Shown here one piece after another: positions 8,697-16,231 of a stretch of DNA of 42,715 bases. How positions within the stretch are numbered: position 1 is the stretch's first letter; every line of letters begins with the position of its first letter. The notes below the pieces were generated by a model. That model was not told where the DNA came from, did no database searches, and was given only the letters and a program-made list of their open reading frames with translations. Made by a program: the position numbers and the translations under genes. The DNA is from a bacterium (lineage in GTDB: Bacteria > Patescibacteriota > Minisyncoccia > UBA6257 > WO2-44-18): positions 1 through 42,715 of the forward strand of contig JAUYHP010000033.1 of NCBI GenBank assembly GCA_030689595.1, written 5' to 3'.

Positions 8697-9267
8697 ATGA
8701 CCAGAGGCAGAAGGCGATTGCCGTCTATGGCGGCGGTGCGTAGATCCAAGATAATGAGAGCTCTTGAGTTATCGGTTATTGATGCCGGTGGCACGAAAGA
8801 GGATATGAATTTAATTGAAAGCGATGTCGGGCTTCGTCGGAAAATTGCCAGCCTCATCGTTGGCAACGCCACTCCCATTTTTTTTCCACGACATGCGTCA
8901 ACAAGGTTGGAAGCTAATCGAAGCCGGCCCTCACTGCAGCATCGATCAGGCCGACGACATCGAATTGGTTAGCTTTCTGAAATCGGGCGAAAGTCGTATT
9001 AACGGGGGAGAGATGGTGCAGCGAGCCAAAGAGCTCAATGCCAATCTCGGCCAGGAAGATGCCGAATGGCTTCTCAAGCACCATGACCAGTTTACTCTAG
9101 AATTAAAGTTGGTCCACTTGGCTTTCCCCGGAACGATCTGGGAAGATCCGTACGGAAATTGCTATGTCCCATATCTCTATGAAGATGACGCCTGGTTGCA
9201 CCTCGCCTTCTGTTATCTTATTGACGGTTGGCACTCCGGTATACAGTTGCTGCGTCATCGTCAGTGA
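8697..9267 (+). CDS. Small unknown protein split by a one-base frameshift at a T8 run
   Basis: A strong site AAGGAGG (8685-8691) precedes the ATG at 8697. The first frame reads 61 sensible residues (ending KIASLIVGNATPIFF) up to a run of eight T at 8878-8885. The reading then makes sense only in another frame, continuing HDMRQQGWKLIEAG to TGA at 9267. With seven T the two halves join as one 189-residue protein. Left as it is, the first frame ends at 8972 with a low-complexity tail, and the second has a poor internal ATG at 8815. The C-terminal part (RINGGEMVQRAKELNANLGQ, then FPGTIW...VPYLYEDDAWLHL) resembles small proteins that recur in CPR genomes and have no assigned function. A sequencing error, decay, phase variation or programmed slippage are all possible. 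Confidence 0.6.
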
Positions 9268-9283
9268 AGCTGGTCAAGTTATC

Positions 9284-9321
9284 ATCCCCCCAACGGATTA
9301 ATCCGCTGGGGGGATTTTTTT
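9284..9321 (+). terminator. Intrinsic terminator of the frameshifted gene
   Basis: Strong hairpin with a six C/six G outer stem and a CGGATTAATCCG inner palindrome, followed by seven T. The -10 of rpe lies immediately after it. Confidence 0.85.
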
Positions 9322-9323
9322 GA

Positions 9324-9329
9324 TATAAT
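9324..9329 (+). promoter_or_regulatory. -10 box of the leaderless rpe promoter
   Basis: Perfect TATAAT, seven bases before the rpe ATG. A convincing -35 is not visible because the terminator occupies that position. Confidence 0.5.
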
Positions 9330-9336
9330 TAGAAGA

Positions 9337-9996
9337 ATGCAAGTTATTCCGGTTATCAATGTAAAAGACGTTGATGTTGCTAAAGATCGCGTCAACAATG
9401 CGGCCGAATTTACTAACTTAGCTCACTTGGATATATCCGATGGAATTTTTACATCACATAAAAGTTGGGGCAACCCAGTAGAGCTAAGCGAATTGATGAG
9501 TGGCCTAAAACCTGAAGGTTCGGTTAAAGAAGAATTATTTTTTGAGATTCATTTGATGGTGGCTAATCCGGAAGAGGTAATTGAGGATTGGTTGAAGACT
9601 AATTTGGTAAAAAGAGTAGTCGTGCATGTTGAGGCCGTAAAAGATATTTTATTTATTCTAGAAAAATGTCGGCAATATGGCGCTGAAGCGATGTTGGCGG
9701 CTAAACCGGATACGGATGCCCAAAAATTAATAGCGCATAGCGGTGATTTTAAATATTTTCAGATATTAGCCGTGTCGCCTGGGCCGGCTGGTCAGGGTTT
9801 GTTGCCAGGAATTATTGATAAGGTTAAGTCCTTAAGGAGTGCCTTACCTAATGCTATAATAGAGATAGACGGTGGTGTTGATATTTCGACTATAAAACAG
9901 ATAAAAGACGCTGGCGCTGATATCGTAGTTTCTGGGACGTATATATTTAGTAATGACAATCCGTCGGTTGCCTATCAAAAATTGGTAGACAGTTAA
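9337..9996 (+). CDS. rpe: Ribulose-phosphate 3-epimerase
   Basis: 219 residues, a TIM barrel of normal length but divergent. The metal and catalytic residues are visible in LAHLDISDGIFTS (Asp), FFEIHLMVANPEE (His), VVHVEA (His) and IIEIDGGVDIS (Asp). The loop VSPGPAGQG replaces the usual VNPGFGGQ, and the phosphate-binding end is GADIVVSGTYIF. It converts ribulose 5-phosphate to xylulose 5-phosphate. TATAAT at 9324-9329 lies seven bases before the ATG and no ribosome binding site is present, so a leaderless mRNA is likely. Transketolase follows eight bases after the stop. Confidence 0.9.
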   Translation: MQVIPVINVKDVDVAKDRVNNAAEFTNLAHLDISDGIFTSHKSWGNPVELSELMSGLKPEGSVKEELFFEIHLMVANPEEVIEDWLKTNLVKRVVVHVEAVKDILFILEKCRQYGAEAMLAAKPDTDAQKLIAHSGDFKYFQILAVSPGPAGQGLLPGIIDKVKSLRSALPNAIIEIDGGVDISTIKQIKDAGADIVVSGTYIFSNDNPSVAYQKLVDS

Positions 9997-10003
9997 TAAT
10001 ATT

Positions 10004-10864
10004 ATGGAAAATCTTCACGAAGAAAAATTAAAATTTTTGGAAAGTAAGGCCAACGAAATCCGTCAGAGTATAATCAAGACTTTACTAGAAGCTAAATCTG
10101 GCCACTCGGCTGGTCCGTTGGGCATGGCTGATATCTTTACTGCTTTTTATTTCCATATTCTAAACCATGACCCAAAAAATCCTGATTGGGAGGATCGCGA
10201 TCGACTTCTTTTGTCTAATGGCCATATTTGTCCGGTGCAATATGTGGCGCTAGCTCATGCTGGTTATTTTCCGATAGAGGAATTGAAGACTTTGCGTAAA
10301 ATAGATTCTCGCCTGCAGGGCCATCCGCATCGAGGTTCTTTGCCTGGAGTTGAGACTACTTCTGGGCCATTGGGGTCTGGCTTGTCGCAATCAGTCGGCA
10401 TGGCTTTGGCGGCTAAATTGGACAACAAAAAGCACCGCATTTATTGCCTAACGTCTGATGGCGAGCATGATGCTGGTAATACTTGGGAAGCGGCCATGTA
10501 TGCTGGTAAGAAAAAACTAAATAATCTGACAATGGTTATCGATCGCAATAATATCCAGATCGACGGACATACGGAAGACATAATGCCGTTGGAACCGTTG
10601 GGGGATAAATATAGGGCCTTTAACTGGAATGTGATAGCGGTTGATGGCCATAATATTGAGCATTTTGTTGATGCTGTAAATGAAGCCCGCGCAGTTTATG
10701 AAATGCCAACTGTTATTATTGCTCACACTATACCGGGCAAGGGGGTCAGCTTTATGGAAAATGATTATCTCTGGCATGGGAAGCCGCCTACTCCGGATGA
10801 GGCCAAGACAGCCTTGAATGAATTACGAACATTGCAAGGGAAGATTGTGAGCGAGCATCAGTGA
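10004..10864 (+). CDS. Transketolase, N-terminal (thiamine diphosphate-binding) subunit
   Basis: 286 residues, matching the first half of a full transketolase. It has the GHSAGPLGMADI start, the substrate region HPHRGSLPGVETTSGPLGSGLSQSVGMA, and the thiamine-diphosphate/Mg motif TSDGEHDAGNTWEAAMYAGKKKLNN ending in DRNNIQIDG. The pyrimidine-binding half is encoded separately at 11224. Such split transketolases are common in archaea and many CPR bacteria. It transfers two-carbon units between sugar phosphates in the non-oxidative pentose phosphate pathway. Confidence 0.95.
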   Translation: MENLHEEKLKFLESKANEIRQSIIKTLLEAKSGHSAGPLGMADIFTAFYFHILNHDPKNPDWEDRDRLLLSNGHICPVQYVALAHAGYFPIEELKTLRKIDSRLQGHPHRGSLPGVETTSGPLGSGLSQSVGMALAAKLDNKKHRIYCLTSDGEHDAGNTWEAAMYAGKKKLNNLTMVIDRNNIQIDGHTEDIMPLEPLGDKYRAFNWNVIAVDGHNIEHFVDAVNEARAVYEMPTVIIAHTIPGKGVSFMENDYLWHGKPPTPDEAKTALNELRTLQGKIVSEHQ

Positions 10865-10938
10865 TATTTGATTCTGAAAAAATGTTATAATCATTAGCAA
10901 AGGTCGCCTGATTTAATTAAGAAAAAGATAATAATTAT

Positions 10939-11217
10939 ATGACTCATTATAGATTTCATTTGCGCTGCTGCTGCCGCAATTTAGTTGGGGCGGCGCTATG
11001 GTTTTTAGCGGTTATAGCCCTAGTGTTTGCTTGGATAGCTTCAGGTAGAACGACTGGCACATTTTTAGGTCTCCCAGTAGCTCATTTATTTTGGGATGCT
11101 TTGATTTTGGGAGTTCTGGCCTTAGGCCAAAAAGTTGGCAAGCATTGTGGTGGTCATGGTGGCAATTGCGAAGTTTGTCAGCCGGGCGCGATGACTAAAG
11201 ACGAAGACGAAGAATAG
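10939..11217 (+). CDS. Small Cys-rich two-helix membrane protein between the transketolase halves
   Basis: 92 residues. The N terminus has a CCC cluster (residues 10-12). Two hydrophobic helices follow (about 15-35 and 44-64, LVGAALWFLAVIALVFAWIA and LFWDALILGVLALG). The tail has HCGGHGGNCEVC, which could bind a metal, and ends in an acidic stretch. I recognise no family. A TATAAT at about 10883 gives it a separate promoter with a roughly 45-base leader and no clear ribosome binding site; its stop is only six bases before the transketolase C-terminal gene, so it may help drive that gene. Confidence 0.75.
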   Translation: MTHYRFHLRCCCRNLVGAALWFLAVIALVFAWIASGRTTGTFLGLPVAHLFWDALILGVLALGQKVGKHCGGHGGNCEVCQPGAMTKDEDEE

Positions 11218-11223
11218 TTCTAG

Positions 11224-12216
11224 ATGCTTAATCCTAAAGTTAAACTAAATACAAAAGTTTTCGACGCCGATGTCGAGCTGAAGCCGACCCGTGATGGGTA
11301 TGGCGATGGTTTGGTTATTGCCGGTACGGAAGATGCCAATGTGGTGGTCTTGTGCGCCGATTTAACTGAATCAACTCGTTCGCATAAATTTCAGGAAAAG
11401 TTTCCAGAAAGGTTTTTTGAGATGGGAGTAGCCGAACAAAACATGGCTACGGTAGCTGCTGGCTTAGGCATCTCTGGCAAGGTAGCTTTCATATCTTCTT
11501 ACGCTACATTTTCGCCCGGGCGTAATTGGGAGCAGATACGCACGACAGTCGCTTACAATGACTCTAATGTGAAGATAGCCGGCCATCATGCTGGTTTGAT
11601 GACCGGCCCAGATGGCGCCACTCACCAAGCTATTGAAGACATAGCTACCATGCGCTCCATAGCCAACATGAGAGTTATAGTGCCGTGTGACTCCATTCAG
11701 GCTAGGCAGGCGACTGTGGCGGCTGCTAAAATCAAAGGGCCAGTTTATTTGCGATTTGCTCGAGAAAAGACGCCCATCATTACGACTGATGAAACACCTT
11801 TTGAAATCGGTAAAAACGTACTTTTGTGGAAATCTAAAAATCCTACAGTAACTATTTTTGTTGCCGGAGTATTGACTCACGGTGCTTTAGTAGCCGCCAA
11901 GGAATTGACTGACGAAAATATAGAAACTGCGGTTGTAAATGTTCATAGTATAAAGCCATTAGACGAAAAAAATATTGTTGAAATGGCAAAAAAGACTGGT
12001 GCGGTAGTTACCGTTGAAGAGCATCAAGTTAATGGGGGCCTAGGTGGCGCTATTGCCGAGTTGCTAGCTAAGAAACAACCAACACCGATGGAGATGGTCG
12101 GGATGCAAGATATTTTTGGCGAGTCTGGCCCGCCAAAAGAATTAGTGGAGAAATATAATCTTGGCCCTAAGGGTATCAAGGAGGCAGTTAAGCAAGCCTT
12201 GAAGAGAGTTGCTTAA
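11224..12216 (+). CDS. Transketolase, C-terminal (pyrimidine-binding) subunit
   Basis: 330 residues, the second half of transketolase. Motifs are VVVLCADLTESTRSHKF, the cofactor-activating Glu in FFEMGVAEQNMATVAAGLG, FISSYATFSPGRNWEQIRTTVAYN, HHAGLMTGPDGATHQAIEDIA and the C-terminal EEHQVNGGLGGAIAELL. It forms the active enzyme with the product of 10004. The two genes are separated only by the small membrane-protein gene, an unusual interruption. Confidence 0.95.
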   Translation: MLNPKVKLNTKVFDADVELKPTRDGYGDGLVIAGTEDANVVVLCADLTESTRSHKFQEKFPERFFEMGVAEQNMATVAAGLGISGKVAFISSYATFSPGRNWEQIRTTVAYNDSNVKIAGHHAGLMTGPDGATHQAIEDIATMRSIANMRVIVPCDSIQARQATVAAAKIKGPVYLRFAREKTPIITTDETPFEIGKNVLLWKSKNPTVTIFVAGVLTHGALVAAKELTDENIETAVVNVHSIKPLDEKNIVEMAKKTGAVVTVEEHQVNGGLGGAIAELLAKKQPTPMEMVGMQDIFGESGPPKELVEKYNLGPKGIKEAVKQALKRVA

Positions 12217-12230
12217 TCACTACGATCCTA

Positions 12231-12267
12231 CGCCCCCAAGAAGCTAGTTTCTTAGGGGCGTTTTTTA
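12231..12267 (+). terminator. Intrinsic terminator after the transketolase block
   Basis: CGCCCC/GGGGCG stem with an inner AAG.AA/TT.CTT extension, followed by six T. Confidence 0.85.
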
Positions 12268-12286
12268 TTGTCGTTAATTTGTGTGC

Positions 12287-12292
12287 TAAAAT
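12287..12292 (+). promoter_or_regulatory. -10 box of a leaderless promoter for the PfkB kinase operon
   Basis: TAAAAT six bases before the ATG at 12299. No Shine-Dalgarno; only a weak -35 (TTATTG at 12265). Confidence 0.45.
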
Positions 12293-12298
12293 TAAGGA

Positions 12299-13312
12299 AT
12301 GCTAGATGTCGTCGCCATAGGTTCGGCTACTCAAGATGTCTTTTTGAAGGTTAATTTTCCATTGGTAGATAAGTCAGAAGTGCCATCCGGCAAGGCAATA
12401 TCTTTACCGTTTGGTGAGAAGTTATCAGCTGATGATATTTATTTTACTATTGGAGGTAATGCAGCTAATGCCAGCATAACTTTCGCTAGACAGGGGCAAA
12501 AGGCGGCTTGCATATCTAAGTTGGGCCAGGATGATCCGGCTGATGTATTTATGAAGCGCCTAAATAAAGAAGGCGTTAAAACAAAATTTATAATTCAGAC
12601 GCCCGAGCGGCCGACATCTTTTTCAGTTTTATTATTACAAGCTGGCGAAAGAACAATTATTAATTATCGTGGGGCCTCAAACACATTTGCCTTAGAAGAT
12701 CTCAATCTAAAAAAATTGAAAGCCAACTGGTGGTACATATCTCTTTCGGGAGAATCGAGTGCTATGTTAAAGCCGTTATTGAAGTTTGCCAAAGAAAATA
12801 GTATCAGAATTGCTTTTAATCCGACAGGCTATCATCTTAATCATTATCGTCAGGATATCGTTGATTCTTTAGGTGATATAGATTTCTTGGTGGTTAATAA
12901 TGGCGAGGCGGCAGAGTTGCTGGGTATGCCATTTGATATGAATAAGGAAAAAGAAGTTTTTCAGAAATTGGATGACATGGTGCCGGGCATAATTGCGGTA
13001 ACGCGCGGAGATAAGGGCGTAACTGTATCTGATGGTAGCTTTGCATACACGGCTGGCATATTTACGGAACAGAGGATACTTGATCGCACTGGTGCCGGAG
13101 ACGCTTTTGGTAGTGGGTTTGTGTCGACATTAATTAGATACGGCCAAGATTACAAAAAACCAGAAGTTATTAAAGAAGCCATCAGGTTTGCATCTGCTAA
13201 CGCCACATCAGTAGTTGAGAATTTGGGCGCCAGTGAAGGGATTTTGGCTAAAGATTCATTTAATGTAGATAGTCGTTGGGAAGACTTAAAAATAAACCAA
13301 GAAGCTTTATGA
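12299..13312 (+). CDS. PfkB-family carbohydrate kinase
   Basis: 337 residues of the ribokinase/PfkB fold. Signature 1 is ITFARQGQKAACISKLGQDDPAD, preceded by the glycine motif IGGNAANASI. Signature 2, with the catalytic Asp, is DRTGAGDAFGSGFVS. The substrate is not readable; the position between transketolase and fructose-bisphosphate aldolase makes a sugar or sugar-phosphate kinase feeding glycolysis plausible. That is inference from context only. The stop overlaps the next start (ATGA). Confidence 0.9.
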   Translation: MLDVVAIGSATQDVFLKVNFPLVDKSEVPSGKAISLPFGEKLSADDIYFTIGGNAANASITFARQGQKAACISKLGQDDPADVFMKRLNKEGVKTKFIIQTPERPTSFSVLLLQAGERTIINYRGASNTFALEDLNLKKLKANWWYISLSGESSAMLKPLLKFAKENSIRIAFNPTGYHLNHYRQDIVDSLGDIDFLVVNNGEAAELLGMPFDMNKEKEVFQKLDDMVPGIIAVTRGDKGVTVSDGSFAYTAGIFTEQRILDRTGAGDAFGSGFVSTLIRYGQDYKKPEVIKEAIRFASANATSVVENLGASEGILAKDSFNVDSRWEDLKINQEAL

Positions 13313-14577
13313 ACGGATACCATGAAAAATTAGGACGTATTTTGCGCGTAGATAAGAGATTCATCTCTGAGATTGAGGCAAGCTTAGAGCAGGTTACTGG
13401 CAAATCCGATGTTATGAAGAACATTGTTGAAGAGAATGACCGAATAGTAGCCGATCGTCTTGGCAGCTTAGGCCTATCTAAAAAGGTTGGCGCCAGTGAA
13501 GCGTACGACGCCCTCATTAGTAAGGTAGAGGCAGATGATTTGAAGATCTTTGAGTTGATTAATATTTCTTCGCTGCGCGTGCCAGAAGCTGCGAAGGTGG
13601 TAGTGGATTTCGTAAAAAAATTACACTCACCCAAGGTGGGCTATTTTCTTAAGATAGATAAAGCAAAGGAGTTTTTGATTGCCGAGCCACCCAAAAATAT
13701 TTTAAAAGCTCTGGGATATAGTCGTGTTGAAGATATGTTGGCTAAAGAAGATATTCTGGAAGTTTATAGCGCTTTGAGATTTTTAGAAGATCGTAAATGG
13801 CAAAACGAGATTTTCTTTAAACAATATGAAGCTTTAACTCCTGATGATTTCGAAGAGCGACCAATCGTTCTTAGAGCCCTACATCCAAAATGGGCTAAGG
13901 CGGCAGAAGAGTTCGTGGCTAAAAAATATCACAATGTCAGTCACCTAAAAGAATTGGGAGTTATTTTTGTGATACCAGTATTTCTTGGTATTTCTGGCGA
14001 GACTATGAGATTGGTAAGCTTGTTGGCACATTATTTAAATGAAGTAACATACTATGCGAATCTTTTTAGAGATTTTCGCGATGATGGCGATGGCTTTGCT
14101 GGCAAGGTAATTTCTTTGCTTAGGGGCGACGTAGTCGAAAATCGTTTGGTTGGGCTAGGCTCAGAGAATAAGAGGCCTAGATTTTTAGTAGTGCAACGCT
14201 ATCTTGCCAAAGATGATGAAAATGACTGGCGCTTATTCGAGCCGCGAATCAATCCAGAGGCATTGCACTGGGAAAGAGCCGAAGAAGATATAATGAAGAT
14301 TAACCAAGTATTCCCCAATTTTCATAATGGTCTAGAATTTTGGAATGGATTGGGTTGGGTGGGCGACTATTTCCATACTAGTTCAGGCGTTGAGATATTG
14401 GTGAGCTTCAATCTAGTTGATACAGTAATGGCATTAGTTAAGCAAAAGGAAATGATAAAATATCTCTACCATCATCAGGAGGCTATGTGGAATAAGATAT
14501 TCATTGAATATTTTGGAGAAGATAGATTATTGGAAATGAGTCGCAAACACATTCTTATGGGTTGGTTCCAAATCTAA
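13309..14577 (+). CDS. Unknown conserved-looking protein in the glycolysis block
   Basis: 422 residues from the ATG at 13309, which shares four bases with the kinase stop; an upstream in-frame start at 13276 would lie inside the kinase gene and is rejected. It is soluble, largely helical, with no signal peptide and no motif I recognise. It is rich in Trp, Tyr and charged residues towards the C terminus (FWNGLGWVGDYFHTSSGVEI, YLYHHQEAMWNKIFIEYFG). It lies between a PfkB kinase and class II aldolase with no gaps, so a role connected with sugar-phosphate metabolism is possible but unproven. Confidence 0.8.
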   Translation: MNGYHEKLGRILRVDKRFISEIEASLEQVTGKSDVMKNIVEENDRIVADRLGSLGLSKKVGASEAYDALISKVEADDLKIFELINISSLRVPEAAKVVVDFVKKLHSPKVGYFLKIDKAKEFLIAEPPKNILKALGYSRVEDMLAKEDILEVYSALRFLEDRKWQNEIFFKQYEALTPDDFEERPIVLRALHPKWAKAAEEFVAKKYHNVSHLKELGVIFVIPVFLGISGETMRLVSLLAHYLNEVTYYANLFRDFRDDGDGFAGKVISLLRGDVVENRLVGLGSENKRPRFLVVQRYLAKDDENDWRLFEPRINPEALHWERAEEDIMKINQVFPNFHNGLEFWNGLGWVGDYFHTSSGVEILVSFNLVDTVMALVKQKEMIKYLYHHQEAMWNKIFIEYFGEDRLLEMSRKHILMGWFQI

Positions 14578-14578
14578 T

Positions 14579-15448
14579 ATGAAGACATTCAAAGACATTA
14601 TTGCTGAGGCTGACGAAAAGCAGGTAGCCGTAGGCCATTTCAATATTGCTGACACAGCGGCATTGAAAGCTGTTTTCGAATCGGCGCGCGAATTAAATGT
14701 ACCTGTTATCATCGGCACGTCCGAGGGTGAGCGAGAGTTTTTAGATCCACATGAAGCTGTCGCGCTCATTAAAGAATTGCGCAAAAAATACGATTACCCG
14801 ATTTTTATTAATGCTGACCATACGCATTCTTTAGAAAAAGTAGAGGAAGCCGCCAAGGCTGGCTATGACGCAATTTTATTTGATGGAGGCAAGCTTCCGC
14901 TGGAAGAAAATTTTCAGAAAACTAAAGAGGCAGTTGATCTAGTTCGATCAATTGACTCAAATATCATTGTTGAGGGGGAGCTGGGCTATATCGGTGGCGG
15001 CTCTAAAATATTAAAAGAGATACCAGAAGGAGCTGCAATTAAAGCAGGGGACTTTACTAATCCCGAGGATGCGGCTAGATTTGTCGTTGAGACTGGCATA
15101 GATTTGTTGGCGCCAGCGGTGGGTAATATTCATGGCATCTTGGCTAGCGCTGCTAATCCAAATTTGGACATAGAGCGCATTAGAGAGATTAGATCTGCTG
15201 GAGGAGCACCATTAGTCCTTCACGGCGGTTCTGGTGTTAGCGATGAAGATTTTTCTAAAGCCATAGAGGCTGGCGTAGCAATTATTCATATCAGTACTGA
15301 AATGCGGGTAGCTTGGCGAGCGGGCTTAGAAAAGAGCTTGAAGGAAAAGCCGGATGAATTAGCTCCATATAAGCTTTTAGATTCTTCGGTGTTAGCCATA
15401 AAAGAGGTTGTATCCAAGAGGCTTAGGCTATTCAACAGAATGAAGTAG
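14579..15448 (+). CDS. fba: Class II fructose-bisphosphate aldolase
   Basis: 289 residues, usual length. Zinc ligands appear in INADHTHSLE, VGNIHGI and LVLHGGSG; the catalytic Asp is in NADHTH. GELGYIGGG and the phosphate-binding VLHGGSGVSDEDF plus IIHISTEMR complete the pattern. It cleaves fructose 1,6-bisphosphate to two triose phosphates, feeding Gap. It begins one base after the preceding stop and ends the kinase-unknown-aldolase operon. Confidence 0.95.
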   Translation: MKTFKDIIAEADEKQVAVGHFNIADTAALKAVFESARELNVPVIIGTSEGEREFLDPHEAVALIKELRKKYDYPIFINADHTHSLEKVEEAAKAGYDAILFDGGKLPLEENFQKTKEAVDLVRSIDSNIIVEGELGYIGGGSKILKEIPEGAAIKAGDFTNPEDAARFVVETGIDLLAPAVGNIHGILASAANPNLDIERIREIRSAGGAPLVLHGGSGVSDEDFSKAIEAGVAIIHISTEMRVAWRAGLEKSLKEKPDELAPYKLLDSSVLAIKEVVSKRLRLFNRMK

Positions 15449-15519
15449 GTTGGTAGCCAGGATTGCGAGAAATAGAATAATAGTTTATAATAGATTGAAA
15501 TTATTAATCGAGTTTAATC

Positions 15520-16209
15520 ATGGAATTAAGTGTTCAAAAACGAGAGCAATTTGGACGACAAACTAAAGCCCTTCGCAGAACAGGTCTAGTTCCGGCTGAA
15601 CTATACGGTCGTGGGTTAGAAAATTTGCATCTGTCTGTTAATGCTAAAGAATTTGCCAAAGTTTTAAAACAAGCTGGCGAAAGCTCAATAGTTGACTTGT
15701 TAATAGATGGAGAAAAAAGACCAGTTTTGATTCACGACGTTGCTGTTCATCCAGTTACCGATGAAGTCACTAATATAGACTTTTATCAAGTTAGGTTAGA
15801 TGAAAAAATTACTGTTTATGTACCAGTTCATTTTATGGGCGAATCGCAAGCCGTGAAAGACGGTGGGGTTTTGGTTAAGGCGATGCAAGAAATCGAACTA
15901 GAGGCATTGCCTAATAATATACCCAAGGCCTTAGAGGTAGACTTATCCAAATTAACTGAAATTGGCCAGAGCATATATATAAAAGACCTATCTTTGTCAG
16001 AAGATGTTAAGTTTTTTGTTGATATCGAAACACCAGTGGCTAGTGTTATAGCCCAAGTTACTGAAGAGGAGGAGGCTGCTATGGAGGCAGCTGCAACTGA
16101 TGTTGATGCAGTTAAGGTGGAATCTGAAGAGAAAAAAGCTGAGCGCGATGCCGAGAAAGGAGTCGAGCCTGTCGCTACTGGCGAGGCTGAAGCCGCTCCC
16201 GCAAAATAG
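15520..16209 (+). CDS. rplY: 50S ribosomal protein L25 (general stress protein Ctc form)
   Basis: 229 residues: an N-terminal 5S rRNA-binding L25 domain (KREQFGRQTKALRRTGLVPAELYG, HPVTDEVTNIDFYQV) and a C-terminal TL5-like beta domain (VPVHFMGES...GGVLVKAMQEIELEALPNNIPKALEVDLS). An acidic/Ala-rich tail of about 40 residues follows. It binds 5S rRNA in the large subunit. TATAAT at about 15489 gives a leader of roughly 20 bases without an obvious Shine-Dalgarno. Confidence 0.93.
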   Translation: MELSVQKREQFGRQTKALRRTGLVPAELYGRGLENLHLSVNAKEFAKVLKQAGESSIVDLLIDGEKRPVLIHDVAVHPVTDEVTNIDFYQVRLDEKITVYVPVHFMGESQAVKDGGVLVKAMQEIELEALPNNIPKALEVDLSKLTEIGQSIYIKDLSLSEDVKFFVDIETPVASVIAQVTEEEEAAMEAAATDVDAVKVESEEKKAERDAEKGVEPVATGEAEAAPAK

Positions 16210-16219
16210 CTTTTAGAGC

Positions 16220-16225
16220 TATAAT
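16220..16225 (+). promoter_or_regulatory. -10 box of a leaderless promoter
   Basis: TATAAT six bases before the ATG at 16232, just after the rplY stop. No ribosome binding site. Confidence 0.5.
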
Positions 16226-16231
16226 TAAACC

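Noticed and set aside
8815..9267. Independent gene starting at the ATG at 8815
   Set aside because: No ribosome binding site before it, and its first 20 residues are the out-of-frame reading of the better supported 8697 frame; treated as the second half of one frameshifted gene.
13276..13308. Upstream start for the 422-residue protein
   Set aside because: It lies inside the PfkB kinase gene; the ATGA overlap at 13309 is the usual coupled start.
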